The position numbers and the translations under genes are program-made. Of a stretch of 64,000 bases of DNA, positions 33,462 to 43,045 are shown in pieces. Within the stretch, counting starts at the first letter, position 1. Each line of letters begins with the position of its first letter. The DNA lies in assembly GCF_001579845.1 (NCBI RefSeq), contig NZ_CP007440.1:3432029-3496028 (forward strand), in the 5' to 3' direction. The notes under the pieces are model-generated. The model searched no databases, was not told where the DNA came from, and saw only the letters and a list, made by a program, of their open reading frames with translations. The DNA is from Rhodoplanes sp. Z2-YC6860 (GTDB lineage: Bacteria > Pseudomonadota > Alphaproteobacteria > Rhizobiales > Xanthobacteraceae).

Positions 33462-34412
33462 ATGCATCGGCGATATGACCGGAACCACATTCCGATCGAG
33501 TTGCTGCGCACGCTCGTCGCCATTGAAGCCGAAGGTAGTTTCACGAAGGCGGGGACGGTTCTCGGGCTGACGCAATCGGCCATCAGCGCGCAGGTTCGCC
33601 GCTTCGAGCAGCTCGTGGGAGGCGATGTTTTCGTAAAATCGGGCGGCGGTCTTTCGCTGACGCCTCTCGGCGCATCGATCGCTCAACACGCTCGCCGCAT
33701 TCTGCAGATCAATGACCAGATTCTGTCGCGGCCTGGTGCGCAATCGTCGGAGCGGCTTGTGCGCATCGGTATATCGACGACGCTCGCGCCCGGGCTCCTG
33801 TTGCCGATACATCATAAATGCCGCACCAGCGGCAAGACTCATCAAATCCAGTTGCATTGCGAAGACTCCGTTGCCTTGAGCAGGGCCATCGAAGGCGGGT
33901 ACCTCGATATTGCCGTGTTGTTCCTGTCGCAGGGGCAGACCCTCGAGGTCATGGAGGAGTGGCTGGAGCCCCTGGTCTGGGCCTGCTCGCCGAATTTGAT
34001 CGTCAGCCCCAATGAGCGCATCCCCTACCTCAGTTGGCTGAACAATCCGGTCGACGACATTGCGATCTCCGCGCTGGAACGGGCCGGCCGCCACTATCTG
34101 GTGTCGTTTGCCACCCCCGATTTCAACGCCCGCATGATCGCTGCAGAGGGCGGCCTCGGATACACCTTGCTGCCGGAACGGGCGGTCACCGACCGTCTCA
34201 AGATCGCGCGCGAGAGTTTCCTGCCAAAGCTACCGCCCGTGCGGATCGGTGTGGTTGTTGGACCCGATTTCGACCAGCACGCCGCACGAGACCTGGTGCG
34301 CGCGGTCATCGAGGTGACGAGACCGGCGGAGCCGTTGCGGCTCGTGGTGGATCGGACGACAGGCGGAACTCTTTCCGTCGCGAGATCGTCGCAGCTGGCG
34401 CAATGGCGCTGA
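33462..34412 (+). CDS. LysR-family transcriptional regulator (window paralogue 2)
   Basis: A 316-residue regulator beginning MHRRYDRNHIPIELLRTL. HTH: GSFTKAGTVLGLTQSAISAQVRR. The effector domain includes IGGYLDIAVLFL-type core, IPYLSWLNNPVDD (the motif at which the other two read LSWPGS) and AEGGLGYTLLPERAV. It is the most diverged of the three paralogues. It is 130 bases upstream of tadE/tadG, transcribed in the same direction, and could regulate them. Confidence 0.9.
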   Translation: MHRRYDRNHIPIELLRTLVAIEAEGSFTKAGTVLGLTQSAISAQVRRFEQLVGGDVFVKSGGGLSLTPLGASIAQHARRILQINDQILSRPGAQSSERLVRIGISTTLAPGLLLPIHHKCRTSGKTHQIQLHCEDSVALSRAIEGGYLDIAVLFLSQGQTLEVMEEWLEPLVWACSPNLIVSPNERIPYLSWLNNPVDDIAISALERAGRHYLVSFATPDFNARMIAAEGGLGYTLLPERAVTDRLKIARESFLPKLPPVRIGVVVGPDFDQHAARDLVRAVIEVTRPAEPLRLVVDRTTGGTLSVARSSQLAQWR

Positions 34413-34542
34413 GTTCGTCGATGCATGAGCGATTTTGATTGGATTTCAAATCTGATCGCGCATTGAGGAGCGTCGATAATCCCTTTACCGGACGAAAGTG
34501 CGCAGCCCGCTACATCGGACTGCACACACGAGTTGTCTTGCC

Positions 34543-34977
34543 ATGAAATTACGGTCCGAGTCGCTTCGCTACGTCGCGTGCCGCGAGGGCACATCGGCGA
34601 TCGAATTTGCGATCGTGCTGCCGGTGTTTGTGATGCTCCTGTTCGGCATCATATCATATGGCGCGTATCTGGCCGTCGTTCACAGTGTCCAGCAGCTCGC
34701 CGCCGAGGCGACGCGTGCGGGGGTTGCCGGCCTGAGCGACAGCGAGCGCGCATCGCTCGCAAGCAGCAACATCGCCGCCAATGTCGCGTCCTATCCGCTG
34801 ATTTCTGCAAAAAAACTCACGGTGAAGAGCGCGGCCACCGATCCGGCGACGAGCACGTTCTCGGTCACGCTGAATTACGACGCATCGGGCATGGTCGTCT
34901 TCACTCTGCCAAGCTTCGTACCGTCGCCGCCGACCACAGTCGTGCGTTCGGCGGCCATCCAGCGGGGCGGCTATTGA
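34543..34977 (+). CDS. TadE-like pseudopilin-family protein
   Basis: A 144-residue protein with the TadE signature EGTSAIEFAIVLPVFVMLLFG (about residues 15-35), where the Glu after the cleavage-like Gly is typical of type IVb pilin-like minor pilins. A single TM and a periplasmic domain of about 90 residues follow. It overlaps the TadG gene in TGATG, so translation is coupled. TadE/TadG take part in Flp/Tad pilus assembly, but no TadZ, CpaA, TadABC or flp gene is near. Confidence 0.88.
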   Translation: MKLRSESLRYVACREGTSAIEFAIVLPVFVMLLFGIISYGAYLAVVHSVQQLAAEATRAGVAGLSDSERASLASSNIAANVASYPLISAKKLTVKSAATDPATSTFSVTLNYDASGMVVFTLPSFVPSPPTTVVRSAAIQRGGY

Positions 34978-36698
34978 TGACCCTCCGCCCGAACGCCGGA
35001 TCGAGGTGGATCGGGCTCGCCAGGCTCGAACTTGCGAAGCTCGAACTTGCCAGGTTCACGGGCGATACACGCGCCAATGTCGCAGTCATCGCCGCGCTGC
35101 TCATGACTGTGGTGATGGGGTTTGCAGCGCTGGCCGTGGATGTCGGCAAGATGTTTACGGATCGGCGCAAGGCGCAGGGCACGGTCGATCTCGCGGCCAT
35201 GGCCGCGGCCTCCGACCTCGCCAACGCCGTCAAGGCTGCCAACGCAACGGTCTCGCGCAACGGCTATGGCGGCGACACCTCGGTCACCGTCGAACTCGGG
35301 ACTTATACGGCCAATGCCGCCGTTGCAGCGAACACCCGGTTCACGCCGTCTTCGGCACCAGGTGCCAATGCGGCGCGGGTGACGTTGCAGACCACCACCA
35401 AGCTTTTGTTCGGCAAGGTCCTGACCCACTCCGACAGCTTTGCGATCAAGACTTCGGCGATCGCCACGCAGTCCGCGTTTGCCGAGTTCGCGATCGGATC
35501 ACGGCTGCTCCAGATCAACAACGGCATTCTCAACAGCGTCTTGGGCGGTCTGCTCGGCGCGAATCTGTCGTTGTCGGTGATGGACTATCAGTCCTTGATC
35601 AACGCAAAGGTCGACCTGTTCGATTTCGTGAACGCCATCGCGACGTCGGCGCAGATCACCGGCCCCACTTACAATTCCGTGCTCGGTGCGAACGTCAAGG
35701 TCGGCACCGTGCTGAACGCTTTGGCGACGACCGAGCAGAACGTGCCCGGCGCGAGTGGTGCCGCGAGTGCTCTGAGCAGTGTGGCAAGCTCTTACTCAGG
35801 GGGCTCCACCAAGATGAGCATTGCTCCTCTCGTGAATCTTGGGCCCTACAGCACGATGCCGCTTGGGCAGAAGCCGAAAACCTCTGTCACCGTTTCGGCG
35901 CTCGATGTGCTGAATGCGGCGGCACAGATTGCCAATGGCCAAAACCAGGCCAACGTGGCGCTTGGCGTCAATCTTCCAGGCATCCTCGGTGCGACATTGC
36001 AGCTCTCCGTCGGAGCGCGTCCGATCAACACGAGCTGGATCACGGTCGGCATGGCCGGCGCACAAGTCCACACGGCCCAGACCCGCCTTCTGTTGACGGT
36101 GCAAGTCGGAGGCACAGGCTCCATCGCATCGGTCAGCGTTCCAATCTATGTCGAACTGGCCTCCGCCACAGCATCGCTCACCAATGTGACTTGCACCTTT
36201 CCAGTCAGCGCATCGACGGTATCGCTCGGCGTGACGCCGTCTGTCATCGATGCGTGGATCGGGAATGTGTCGAGTGCCCAGTTCAATAATTTCACGTCCG
36301 CACCAAACCCTCCGGCGGCCATGCTGGTCAATGCCGCGGGACTGCTTCAGGTCACCGGGCTCGCCCATGTCACGATCAGCAACATGTCACCCCAAAACGT
36401 GACGTTCTCCTATTCCGACATCAGTCAGCAGACCAAGAAGACCGTCACCACCACCAATTTTACATCGTCATTGACCTCGCAGTTGCTGGCCAGCCTGCAG
36501 CTCAACGCCAATGTGCTGGGTCTCGGGCTCGGTCTGCCCGGCGTGCTGACCAGCCAAGTCGCGAACATCTTGGCGGGCGCGACGTCGCCGATCGATCAGC
36601 TTCTGGCGAGCGTTTTGTCCGCGCTCGGTGTCGGTATCGGCCAGGCTGACGTGTGGGTTCCTGGAATTCGCTGCGATGGCGCAGTCCTGGTCAACTGA
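34977..36698 (+). CDS. TadG-like protein (pilus-associated)
   Basis: A 573-residue protein starting at the ATG overlapping the TadE stop. The N-terminal PF13400-like segment VIAALLMTVVMGFAALAVDVGK is followed by MFTDRRKAQGTVDLAAMAAASDL, the usual TadG start. The rest is a large Ala/Thr/Ser/Val-rich exported region with repeated NVALGVNLPGILG-like pieces (residues ~320-335) and a Cys pair (VTCTFP / IRCDG). I see no von Willebrand A MIDAS. It is likely a surface or periplasmic pilus-associated adhesin-like protein. Confidence 0.82.
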   Translation: MTLRPNAGSRWIGLARLELAKLELARFTGDTRANVAVIAALLMTVVMGFAALAVDVGKMFTDRRKAQGTVDLAAMAAASDLANAVKAANATVSRNGYGGDTSVTVELGTYTANAAVAANTRFTPSSAPGANAARVTLQTTTKLLFGKVLTHSDSFAIKTSAIATQSAFAEFAIGSRLLQINNGILNSVLGGLLGANLSLSVMDYQSLINAKVDLFDFVNAIATSAQITGPTYNSVLGANVKVGTVLNALATTEQNVPGASGAASALSSVASSYSGGSTKMSIAPLVNLGPYSTMPLGQKPKTSVTVSALDVLNAAAQIANGQNQANVALGVNLPGILGATLQLSVGARPINTSWITVGMAGAQVHTAQTRLLLTVQVGGTGSIASVSVPIYVELASATASLTNVTCTFPVSASTVSLGVTPSVIDAWIGNVSSAQFNNFTSAPNPPAAMLVNAAGLLQVTGLAHVTISNMSPQNVTFSYSDISQQTKKTVTTTNFTSSLTSQLLASLQLNANVLGLGLGLPGVLTSQVANILAGATSPIDQLLASVLSALGVGIGQADVWVPGIRCDGAVLVN

Positions 36699-36710
36699 AA
36701 GCCACCAGTC

Positions 36711-36890
36711 ATGAGCGCAGCGAAGTCAAGGAACGCCTCGGATCAGCAGGATATGGAGCCTCCGCTTTGCCGGAAATGCTCGGGGGCCATGCGGCTTGTG
36801 TCGTGGATGCGTCGGACCAACGAACTGCCGGGCGTGTACGGTTTTCGTTGCGATCCGTGTCATGAGGTCTATGTTCTGGAGAATGCGTGA
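36711..36890 (+). CDS. Small zinc-ribbon protein (59 residues)
   Basis: A 59-residue protein too short for most gene finders. It has two CxxC motifs, LCRKCSGAM and RCDPCHEVY, 26 residues apart, the form of a rubredoxin-like zinc ribbon. The piece [15 protein letters not shown]...RRTNELPG...FRCDPCHEV resembles small rhizobial proteins of the same pattern, whose role is unknown. Its start lies 12 bases after the TadG stop, so it may belong to that operon. Confidence 0.72.
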   Translation: MSAAKSRNASDQQDMEPPLCRKCSGAMRLVSWMRRTNELPGVYGFRCDPCHEVYVLENA

Positions 36891-36967
36891 TCAAAAAGCC
36901 GCGTGCAGCGGCGGTGCGGGAGAGGTGGGCTTGGAAAACTGCAACGCTCTTCTTTCGGGGGATACCG

Positions 36968-38761
36968 ATGTTCTGGAAAGGCAAATCTGAGATTGAAGCC
37001 CGCAAATCCGCAAACGATGACCTAACCGGGCAGATCAAAGCCATCAATCGTTCGCAAGCTGTCATCGAGTTCGATCTGCAAGGAAAAATTCTGACCGCCA
37101 ACGAGAATTTTCTCGCTGCTGTTGGCTATTCGCTGGACGAGATCAAAGGCCAGCATCATCGGATGTTCGTCGCGCTCGCCGATCGCGAGAGCGCCGAGTA
37201 CAAGGCGTTCTGGGACAAGCTCGGCCGGGGCGAATTCGATGCCGGCGAATACAAGCGAATCGGCAAAGGCGGCAAGGAAATCTGGATTCAAGCAAGCTAT
37301 AATCCGATTTTCGATTCCGCCGGCAACCCGTTCAAGGTCGTGAAATTCGCGACCGATGTCACGGCGTCGAAGCTGCGCAACGCCAATTTCGAAGGTCAGC
37401 TCGATGCGATCGGCAAGTCGCAGGCGGTGATCGAGTTCGACCTGAATGGCACGATTCTCACGGCCAACGATAATTTCCTGAAGACATTGGGCTATTCGCT
37501 CGACGAGATCAAAGGACAGCATCACCGGATATTCGTCACGCCAAGCGACCGTGAAAGTCCTGAATACAAGGCGTTCTGGGACAAACTTGGTCGCGGCGTA
37601 TACGACGCCGGTCAGTACAAGCGCATTGCGAAGGGCGGCCGGGAGGTGTGGATCCAGGCGAGCTACAATCCCATTCACGATTTGAACGGCAAGCCCTACA
37701 AGGTCGTCAAGTTTGCCTCCGACATCACCGAGCTGCAGACCATCGCGGAATTCGTTTCCGAAGCGGCGCAGAACAAGGACCTGTCGCAGCGCCTGCCTTT
37801 GGCGGGAAAGGCCGGCGCAACGAAGCTGGTGAGCGAGGGCTTCAACAACTTCCTCGACACAGTCGTCCAGGTGCTTGCGCAGATCAAGTCTTCTTCTGCC
37901 GAGGTCGCCGATGCAGCGGCGGGCATTTCAACCGCAACCACCGATATGTCGCAGCGGACCGAGGAGCAGGCGGCAAGCCTGGAACAGACGTCGGCATCGA
38001 TGGAGCAGATTGCATCGACCGTGAAGAAGAACGCCGAGAATGCCCGTAACGCCAGTCAGACCTCGTCCTCGACTTGCGATATGGCCGAGCGGGGCGGCGC
38101 GGTTGTCGCCCAGGCCGTTTCGGCGATGTCGAAGATCGAGGGGTCGTCGCGGCAGATCGCCGACATTATCGGTGTGATCGATGAGATCGCGCGGCAGACC
38201 AACCTGCTCGCGCTCAACGCGGCGGTCGAGGCCGCCCGCGCCGGCGATGCTGGGCGCGGCTTCGCCGTGGTGGCTTCCGAGGTGCGAAGCCTTGCGCAAC
38301 GTTCCTCGCAGGCTGCGAAAGACATCAAGGACCTGATCAACAACAGCACGGGTCAGGTCAAGGAGGGCGTCGATCTCGTCAATCGCGCCGGCAGTCAGCT
38401 TCAGGAGATCGTCAAATCGATCAAGGGCGTGGCCGAGGTCGTCGCTGATATCGCGGCGGCGAGCAGCGAACAGTCCAACGGCATCGATCAGGTCAACAAG
38501 GCGATTGCTCAGATGGACGAAGTGACGCAGCAGAATTCGGCGCTGGTCGAAGAGAATGCTGCGACAGCGAAGACACTTGAAGAACAAGCCGCCAGCATGG
38601 ACGGATTGATCGCGACCTTCATCCTGGCCGATTCGGAGAACGTGCAAAGTATCGCCACGGGCCATCCGCAGCGCACGGTTCAAGCGCCGCTCTCGGGAAG
38701 CGGTTTTCCCGCGGCTTCAGCGAAGGTTGTTGCGGTGTCTTCCATGCGGCGGAGCGCGTGA
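36968..38761 (+). CDS. Soluble chemoreceptor with two near-identical PAS domains (PAS-PAS-MCP)
   Basis: A 597-residue protein; ATG 36968 after GGGGGA is preferred to 36887. There is no TM segment. PAS 1 (about 20-130) and PAS 2 (about 142-252) are about 70% alike by eye, sharing [34 protein letters not shown] and [10 protein letters not shown]. The C-terminal half is an MCP signalling domain with the hairpin tip [18 protein letters not shown]. No HAMP is obvious; there is no C-terminal CheR-docking pentapeptide. The domain order is that of BdlA-type biofilm-dispersion receptors, which sense redox or ligand through PAS and talk to CheA. Confidence 0.9.
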   Translation: MFWKGKSEIEARKSANDDLTGQIKAINRSQAVIEFDLQGKILTANENFLAAVGYSLDEIKGQHHRMFVALADRESAEYKAFWDKLGRGEFDAGEYKRIGKGGKEIWIQASYNPIFDSAGNPFKVVKFATDVTASKLRNANFEGQLDAIGKSQAVIEFDLNGTILTANDNFLKTLGYSLDEIKGQHHRIFVTPSDRESPEYKAFWDKLGRGVYDAGQYKRIAKGGREVWIQASYNPIHDLNGKPYKVVKFASDITELQTIAEFVSEAAQNKDLSQRLPLAGKAGATKLVSEGFNNFLDTVVQVLAQIKSSSAEVADAAAGISTATTDMSQRTEEQAASLEQTSASMEQIASTVKKNAENARNASQTSSSTCDMAERGGAVVAQAVSAMSKIEGSSRQIADIIGVIDEIARQTNLLALNAAVEAARAGDAGRGFAVVASEVRSLAQRSSQAAKDIKDLINNSTGQVKEGVDLVNRAGSQLQEIVKSIKGVAEVVADIAAASSEQSNGIDQVNKAIAQMDEVTQQNSALVEENAATAKTLEEQAASMDGLIATFILADSENVQSIATGHPQRTVQAPLSGSGFPAASAKVVAVSSMRRSA

Positions 38762-39046
38762 GGCATCGTACATGACAGTTCGGAGCGAGTGTCTTTTGAC
38801 GTTCCCGTAATCTGTTTATCAAAAGACGCGATTTTTGCTGTGCACTGATCAAACAAACGGAGAGGTGAACAGCACGAACAGTTGCTGCACATTTTCTGCT
38901 GGGGAGTGTTTGGACTTATCGCGATGTCGGCTCGAAAACCATCTTGCATAGCCTCCATGCGCAATGGTTCGATTGATGTCAGTAGAATTACTGACGCGGC
39001 GAGCTAAAAACCGCGATACTCGCACTGCAACTTAAGCGAGTTTGCA

Positions 39047-40171
39047 ATGCAGCGCCGTCACGACCAGGAGAATGTGCCGATCGAGATATTGAGATCGTTT
39101 GTAACGATTCTCGATACGAACAGTTTCACCCAAGCCGCTGTGGCGATGGGTTTGACGCAGTCAGCAATCAGCGCTCAGATGAAGCGGCTGCAGAATATTC
39201 TGGGGGACGAGCTGTTTGTCCGCCAACCGACTGGCGTGACGCTCACGAAGCGGGGTGAACTCGTTGCTACATTTGCTCGCCGAATTGTCGGATTGACGGA
39301 TCAACTGCTGACGTTGAATGCGCAAGACCTCCGGATCGGCCTCCCTTCGCTGTACTCGAAGCCGCTGCTTCGGAGGCTGACTGAGAAACGCGCCCAGCTT
39401 GGGCTGGGAAATTTGCAGTACCGCTTCGATTCGAGCGGAAGCCTGATCAAGCAACTTGAAGCGCGACATCTCGACGTCGCGCTCGTTCTTTCTCCGGCAT
39501 CGCGGCCGGATGCGAGGCGCTCTTGGTCATATCGGATGGTCTGGGTGACCTCGCGCGATTTTGTCCATGATCCAAGCAAGCCGATCCCCTGGCTGAGTTG
39601 GCCAGGGTCGACGACTGACGGATTGGCTGCCATCGCGTTTCGCAACGGCGGAGTTCAGTATCAGGCAGTCTCCATTTCTACGGACCAGACGTCGGCCACC
39701 GAGTCGGTCTACGCGGGGCTGGGTTTTCGTCTGATGCCCTACAATCACGTGCCGCGCGATCTGAAGATCGTCGAGCAAGGTGTTCTGCCTGACGCCGGCG
39801 ACCTTTACGTGTGCATTTTGGTCAATGACGACAACGAGAACGAGGGAGTGCGTTCACTCGTTGAGATTCTTGAGGAGATGGTTCGTGGTGCGGAAGTTCG
39901 GCCGGAACCGGCCGCTTCCACGCTGAACCACGGGGACAACGCTCGTTCCACGGCCCGGTTGGGCCCCGGCAAGGCGCATTCGAACGTGGATTATGTCGCG
40001 GAAGGCGAAAGGTATCGCAAAAAGGCCGAGGAATGCCGCTCGTTGTCGGAAACGGCCTATTTGAACGTCAGCCGGGATCAGCTTGCGAAGATCGCCGACA
40101 CTTATGATGGGATGGCCGAGGAGATGGAGCGGCTCGCCAAAAGCGGTCATCCCTGCAAGAAGGCCGGTTGA
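39047..40171 (+). CDS. LysR-family regulator (paralogue 3) with extra C-terminal domain
   Basis: A 374-residue protein. Residues 1-285 are a LysR with HTH FTQAAVAMGLTQSAISAQMK and PWLSWPGSTTD in the effector domain, close to paralogue 1. After a variable linker (about 286-320) the last ~50 residues read YRKKAEECRSLSETAYLNVSR...IADTYDGMAEEMERLA, the small rhizobial module also seen alone at 21115 and 31830. A LysR with this addition is unusual. The usual LysR length is about 300, so the fusion, not a misread frame, explains the size. The 285 bases before it hold no gene. Confidence 0.88.
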   Translation: MQRRHDQENVPIEILRSFVTILDTNSFTQAAVAMGLTQSAISAQMKRLQNILGDELFVRQPTGVTLTKRGELVATFARRIVGLTDQLLTLNAQDLRIGLPSLYSKPLLRRLTEKRAQLGLGNLQYRFDSSGSLIKQLEARHLDVALVLSPASRPDARRSWSYRMVWVTSRDFVHDPSKPIPWLSWPGSTTDGLAAIAFRNGGVQYQAVSISTDQTSATESVYAGLGFRLMPYNHVPRDLKIVEQGVLPDAGDLYVCILVNDDNENEGVRSLVEILEEMVRGAEVRPEPAASTLNHGDNARSTARLGPGKAHSNVDYVAEGERYRKKAEECRSLSETAYLNVSRDQLAKIADTYDGMAEEMERLAKSGHPCKKAG

Positions 40172-40247
40172 CGTGTGTGATGTTGATGTTCGGCGGAATG
40201 AAGCGCAAGGCGTGTGCTGCCCGCGGGATAGGGCAGCCGGCTGAAGG

Positions 40248-41021
40248 TCAGATCGGGCCCACCTGCCTGCGAACCTCGTTTGCGACCGGCCGCAGCGTCT
40301 CGGCCGGCGCCTCGCCGACCAGGCTATAGCCGATGCCGGCGTCCGCCCAGACGAAGCCTGTGACGCTGCCTTTCGATTGAGGCGTCATCGGCGCATTCTG
40401 ATCCGTCGTGCTCATCCGGCGCGTCAGCACCACAATCCGGCCGCCGTGATCGTCGTCGTACATGAACATGGCTGCGGGACCATGCGAAGTCGCCACCAGA
40501 CGCCCGCCCATCAGCCGATAGCCCGACGTCGTCAGATCCGGCGCCTTGACCGGCTGTCCCAGTCGATGGGAGATCCATTGAACGAGCGCCGCGCTGTCGG
40601 ACGCGCGCAGCTCGACCGGGCGGACGTGATCCGGCGCATAGACACTGTAGGAATCCGCGGCCTCCTGGGCGAGCACGGCCAATCCAGCGGGCGGAGGCTG
40701 AAGCGAACCACGCAGCGCCCAGCCGCCGGTGCCGCCGATGCTCAACAGCAGCATCGCGGCAACCGCCCACCACACCCGCGACGGGCGCCGCCTGCGGTTC
40801 TCGATGATCCGCGACAGAACAAGTTCGGCCGGCAACGGCTCCTCGGCAATCGGCGCCAGCGCCGAACGCAACAGCTCGCGCTGATCGGCAAACGCTCCGA
40901 TACGTTTTGCAACATCCGGATGATCGGCCAGGTAAGAGGCGACTTCGGCTCGACGCTCGGGTTCGAGCGCATGGTCGACATAGGCGTGGAGATCGTCCTC
41001 CGTGATCGGCCGCTGGTTCAT
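40248..41021 (-). CDS. Anti-sigma factor, membrane-anchored
   Basis: A 257-residue protein. The N-terminal ~70 residues (DLHAYVDHALEPERRAEVASYL, DVAKRIGAF) match anti-sigma domains of the ZAS-like fold but without Cys ligands. One TM segment (83-104, VWWAVAAMLLLSIGGTGGW) and a periplasmic domain (YRLMGGRLVATSHGPAAMFMYDDD, VTGFVWADAGIGYSL) follow. It overlaps the sigma gene by ATGA. It should hold the ECF sigma at the membrane until a signal from the periplasm releases it. Confidence 0.9.
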   Translation of the reverse strand: MNQRPITEDDLHAYVDHALEPERRAEVASYLADHPDVAKRIGAFADQRELLRSALAPIAEEPLPAELVLSRIIENRRRRPSRVWWAVAAMLLLSIGGTGGWALRGSLQPPPAGLAVLAQEAADSYSVYAPDHVRPVELRASDSAALVQWISHRLGQPVKAPDLTTSGYRLMGGRLVATSHGPAAMFMYDDDHGGRIVVLTRRMSTTDQNAPMTPQSKGSVTGFVWADAGIGYSLVGEAPAETLRPVANEVRRQVGPI

Positions 41022-41542
41022 CGCTGGCTCCGTATCGGCACAACGTTGTTCGGCGCGCTGACCGGACCGTCGATCTCCTGCTGCAATTTCTCGCGGGCCC
41101 GCGACAGCCGCGACATCACCGTGCCCACCGGCACGTTCAATGCCTTCGCAGCCTCGGCATAAGAGAAGTCCTCGACCGCAACCAGCAGCAACACGGCCCG
41201 CTGCTCCTCTGGCAGCTTTGTCAGCTTGTTCAGCACATCCTGATAAACAAGCCTGTGTTCCTGCGCGGCGGCACCGTCGAATCCGGTTTCGCTTGCGGCT
41301 TCGATCGGCAAGTGCCTGCCGTGCGATGCCGCCTTGCGAAACTGACTGACGGCGAGGTTGTGCAGGATCGCGAACAGCCAGGCCCGAATGCTGCCGCCGC
41401 GCCGCTGGTGCCAGCCGCTGAGGGCTCGCTCCAGGCAATCCTGTACCAGATCGTCGGCAGCGGCGCTGTTGTGCAGCAGAGCGCGCGCGTAGCGACGGAG
41501 CGCCGGGATCAGCGGCTCGACCTGGACCAACATGTCCTGCAT
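41018..41542 (-). CDS. ECF-family RNA polymerase sigma factor
   Basis: A 174-residue sigma factor: sigma2 (about 8-75, LRRYARALL, ADDLVQDCLERAL, RAWLFAILHNL) and sigma4 (about 105-160, LPEEQRAVLLLVAVEDFSYAEAAKALNVPVGTVMSRL). It is coupled with its anti-sigma gene by the ATGA overlap, and lies downstream of a DUF305 gene and a YVTN propeller gene on the same strand. The gap to the propeller gene is 39 bases, so the four are likely one operon with an ECF-type promoter at the top. Confidence 0.93.
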   Translation of the reverse strand: MQDMLVQVEPLIPALRRYARALLHNSAAADDLVQDCLERALSGWHQRRGGSIRAWLFAILHNLAVSQFRKAASHGRHLPIEAASETGFDGAAAQEHRLVYQDVLNKLTKLPEEQRAVLLLVAVEDFSYAEAAKALNVPVGTVMSRLSRAREKLQQEIDGPVSAPNNVVPIRSQR

Positions 41543-41581
41543 GACGCGCTCCGTCCGCCGTCCGTCATCGTCGAGCAGACC

Positions 41582-43036
41582 TCATCGGCTCTCGATCTGC
41601 ACAGGCTCGCCTGGCATCGTCGGTTCGCCGGTCGTGATGACCAGATACCGCTTGGCGGCCTTGGCCGATGGGTCGACGATCTGCCGGATCGGACCGACGG
41701 CGTTGACGATAGCCGATCCGGCCGGGTTGGTCATGAAGCCGGCCAGCGGCTGCAACGATCCGCTGCCGTCCTCATGCTCCGCGAGCGCTAACACGTATTT
41801 CTGCTTCGGCTGAAGTCCGGTCACCGAGGCCTGCAGCACCTGGATCAGCCCCTGATCGAACAGCGACACGCTGGTCGGAGCCTTGCCGTCCTTGGCGCCA
41901 CCCTTGGGCGACAGCGTCAGATGCGCAGCCTGGCCTGCTACGCCGAGCCCTTGCAGGTTCTGCCGGTCATCCGGATTGGGCGCGGCATTCGGTACATATG
42001 CGATAGCCTGAGGCGCCTGGCCGATCGGGATGTTTGCGATCACCTTGTTGGTCGCGGTGTCGATCGCGGCGAGCGCATCGGCATTCTCGAGTCCGACATA
42101 AATGCGCGTGCCGTCGCCGGAGGGCCAGACCCCATGCGGAAGATTACCGACCGGGATGGTCGCCACCTGCGAGAAGTCATCGGTGCGGAACACCTTGACC
42201 TCGTTGGTGCCTCCGATCGTGACGTAAGCGAACGTGCCTTTCGCGGTGTGCGCGAAGTTGACGTGATTGGTGATCGGGCCTGTGTCGATCGTCTTGATCA
42301 GATTGAACGGCGGTTTGGCGTCGAACACCTGCGTCTTGCCGATGTCCTTGAGCGTGAACCACACTTGGTCGCCCTCCGGCGTCGCCGCGATGTTCGGGCA
42401 GAACGGGCTCTCCTGCTTGACCTTGGCGACGATCTTGTGGTCGGCCACCGAGACGACGTCGGTCTCGGGGTTGAAGGACGAGCAGATGTAGCCGTACTTG
42501 CCGTCCGGCGAGAATATCTGCATGCCGGGGCCGGCCGGCGTGACGATCCGCGTCTTCTCCTCGAAGGTTTGAGGATCGATCACGGAGATATAGTTTTCGC
42601 CGCGCACGGTGACCCAGACCTCCTTGCCGTCGGGGGTGAAGAACGCCTCGTGCGGCGAACGGCCGATGTAAGTGGTGTGCTTGACCGCGTTGGTCGCCGT
42701 ATCGATGAACGTCACCGAGTTCGAGCCGATCGACACCACGGCGAGCGTACGGTGATCGGGCGAATAGCCCATGCCGTGAACCAGCACCTGACCCTTGTAG
42801 AGCGGGGTGAAGTTGACCGGCTGCGGATCGCCGAGCCTGATGACGCCGAGGAGCTTGTTGTCGACCGGGTCTGTCACCGACACCGTGTTCGAGAACTGCT
42901 CCGCCGCGTAGACGCGGTCATGGTGACTGATCGGTATGTCGGGCGCGGAGAGGGCGCCGGGCGCCTGACCGGCCCAGGCGGCGGAACCAGTCGCCAGCAT
43001 CGTGGCGGCGAGGAAAAACGTCTTACAGCTATTCAT
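41582..43036 (-). CDS. Secreted YVTN/YncE-like beta-propeller protein
   Basis: A 484-residue exported protein: signal peptide MNSCKTFFLAATMLATGSAAWA-G, then YVTN-type blades with repeated patterns such as VTFIDTATNAVKHT, ISVIDPQTFEEK, FAYVTIGGTNEVKVF and AAIDTATNKVIANIPIG, about 7 blades to residue ~340. The last ~130 residues are a separate domain, with TSVSLFDQGLIQVLQASVTGL and QIVDPSAKAAKRYLVI, as in propellers with appended adhesive domains. Propellers of this group often bind metal or polymer. It lies between the DUF305 and sigma genes. Confidence 0.85.
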   Translation of the reverse strand: MNSCKTFFLAATMLATGSAAWAGQAPGALSAPDIPISHHDRVYAAEQFSNTVSVTDPVDNKLLGVIRLGDPQPVNFTPLYKGQVLVHGMGYSPDHRTLAVVSIGSNSVTFIDTATNAVKHTTYIGRSPHEAFFTPDGKEVWVTVRGENYISVIDPQTFEEKTRIVTPAGPGMQIFSPDGKYGYICSSFNPETDVVSVADHKIVAKVKQESPFCPNIAATPEGDQVWFTLKDIGKTQVFDAKPPFNLIKTIDTGPITNHVNFAHTAKGTFAYVTIGGTNEVKVFRTDDFSQVATIPVGNLPHGVWPSGDGTRIYVGLENADALAAIDTATNKVIANIPIGQAPQAIAYVPNAAPNPDDRQNLQGLGVAGQAAHLTLSPKGGAKDGKAPTSVSLFDQGLIQVLQASVTGLQPKQKYVLALAEHEDGSGSLQPLAGFMTNPAGSAIVNAVGPIRQIVDPSAKAAKRYLVITTGEPTMPGEPVQIESR

Positions 43037-43045
43037 CCCTTTCTC

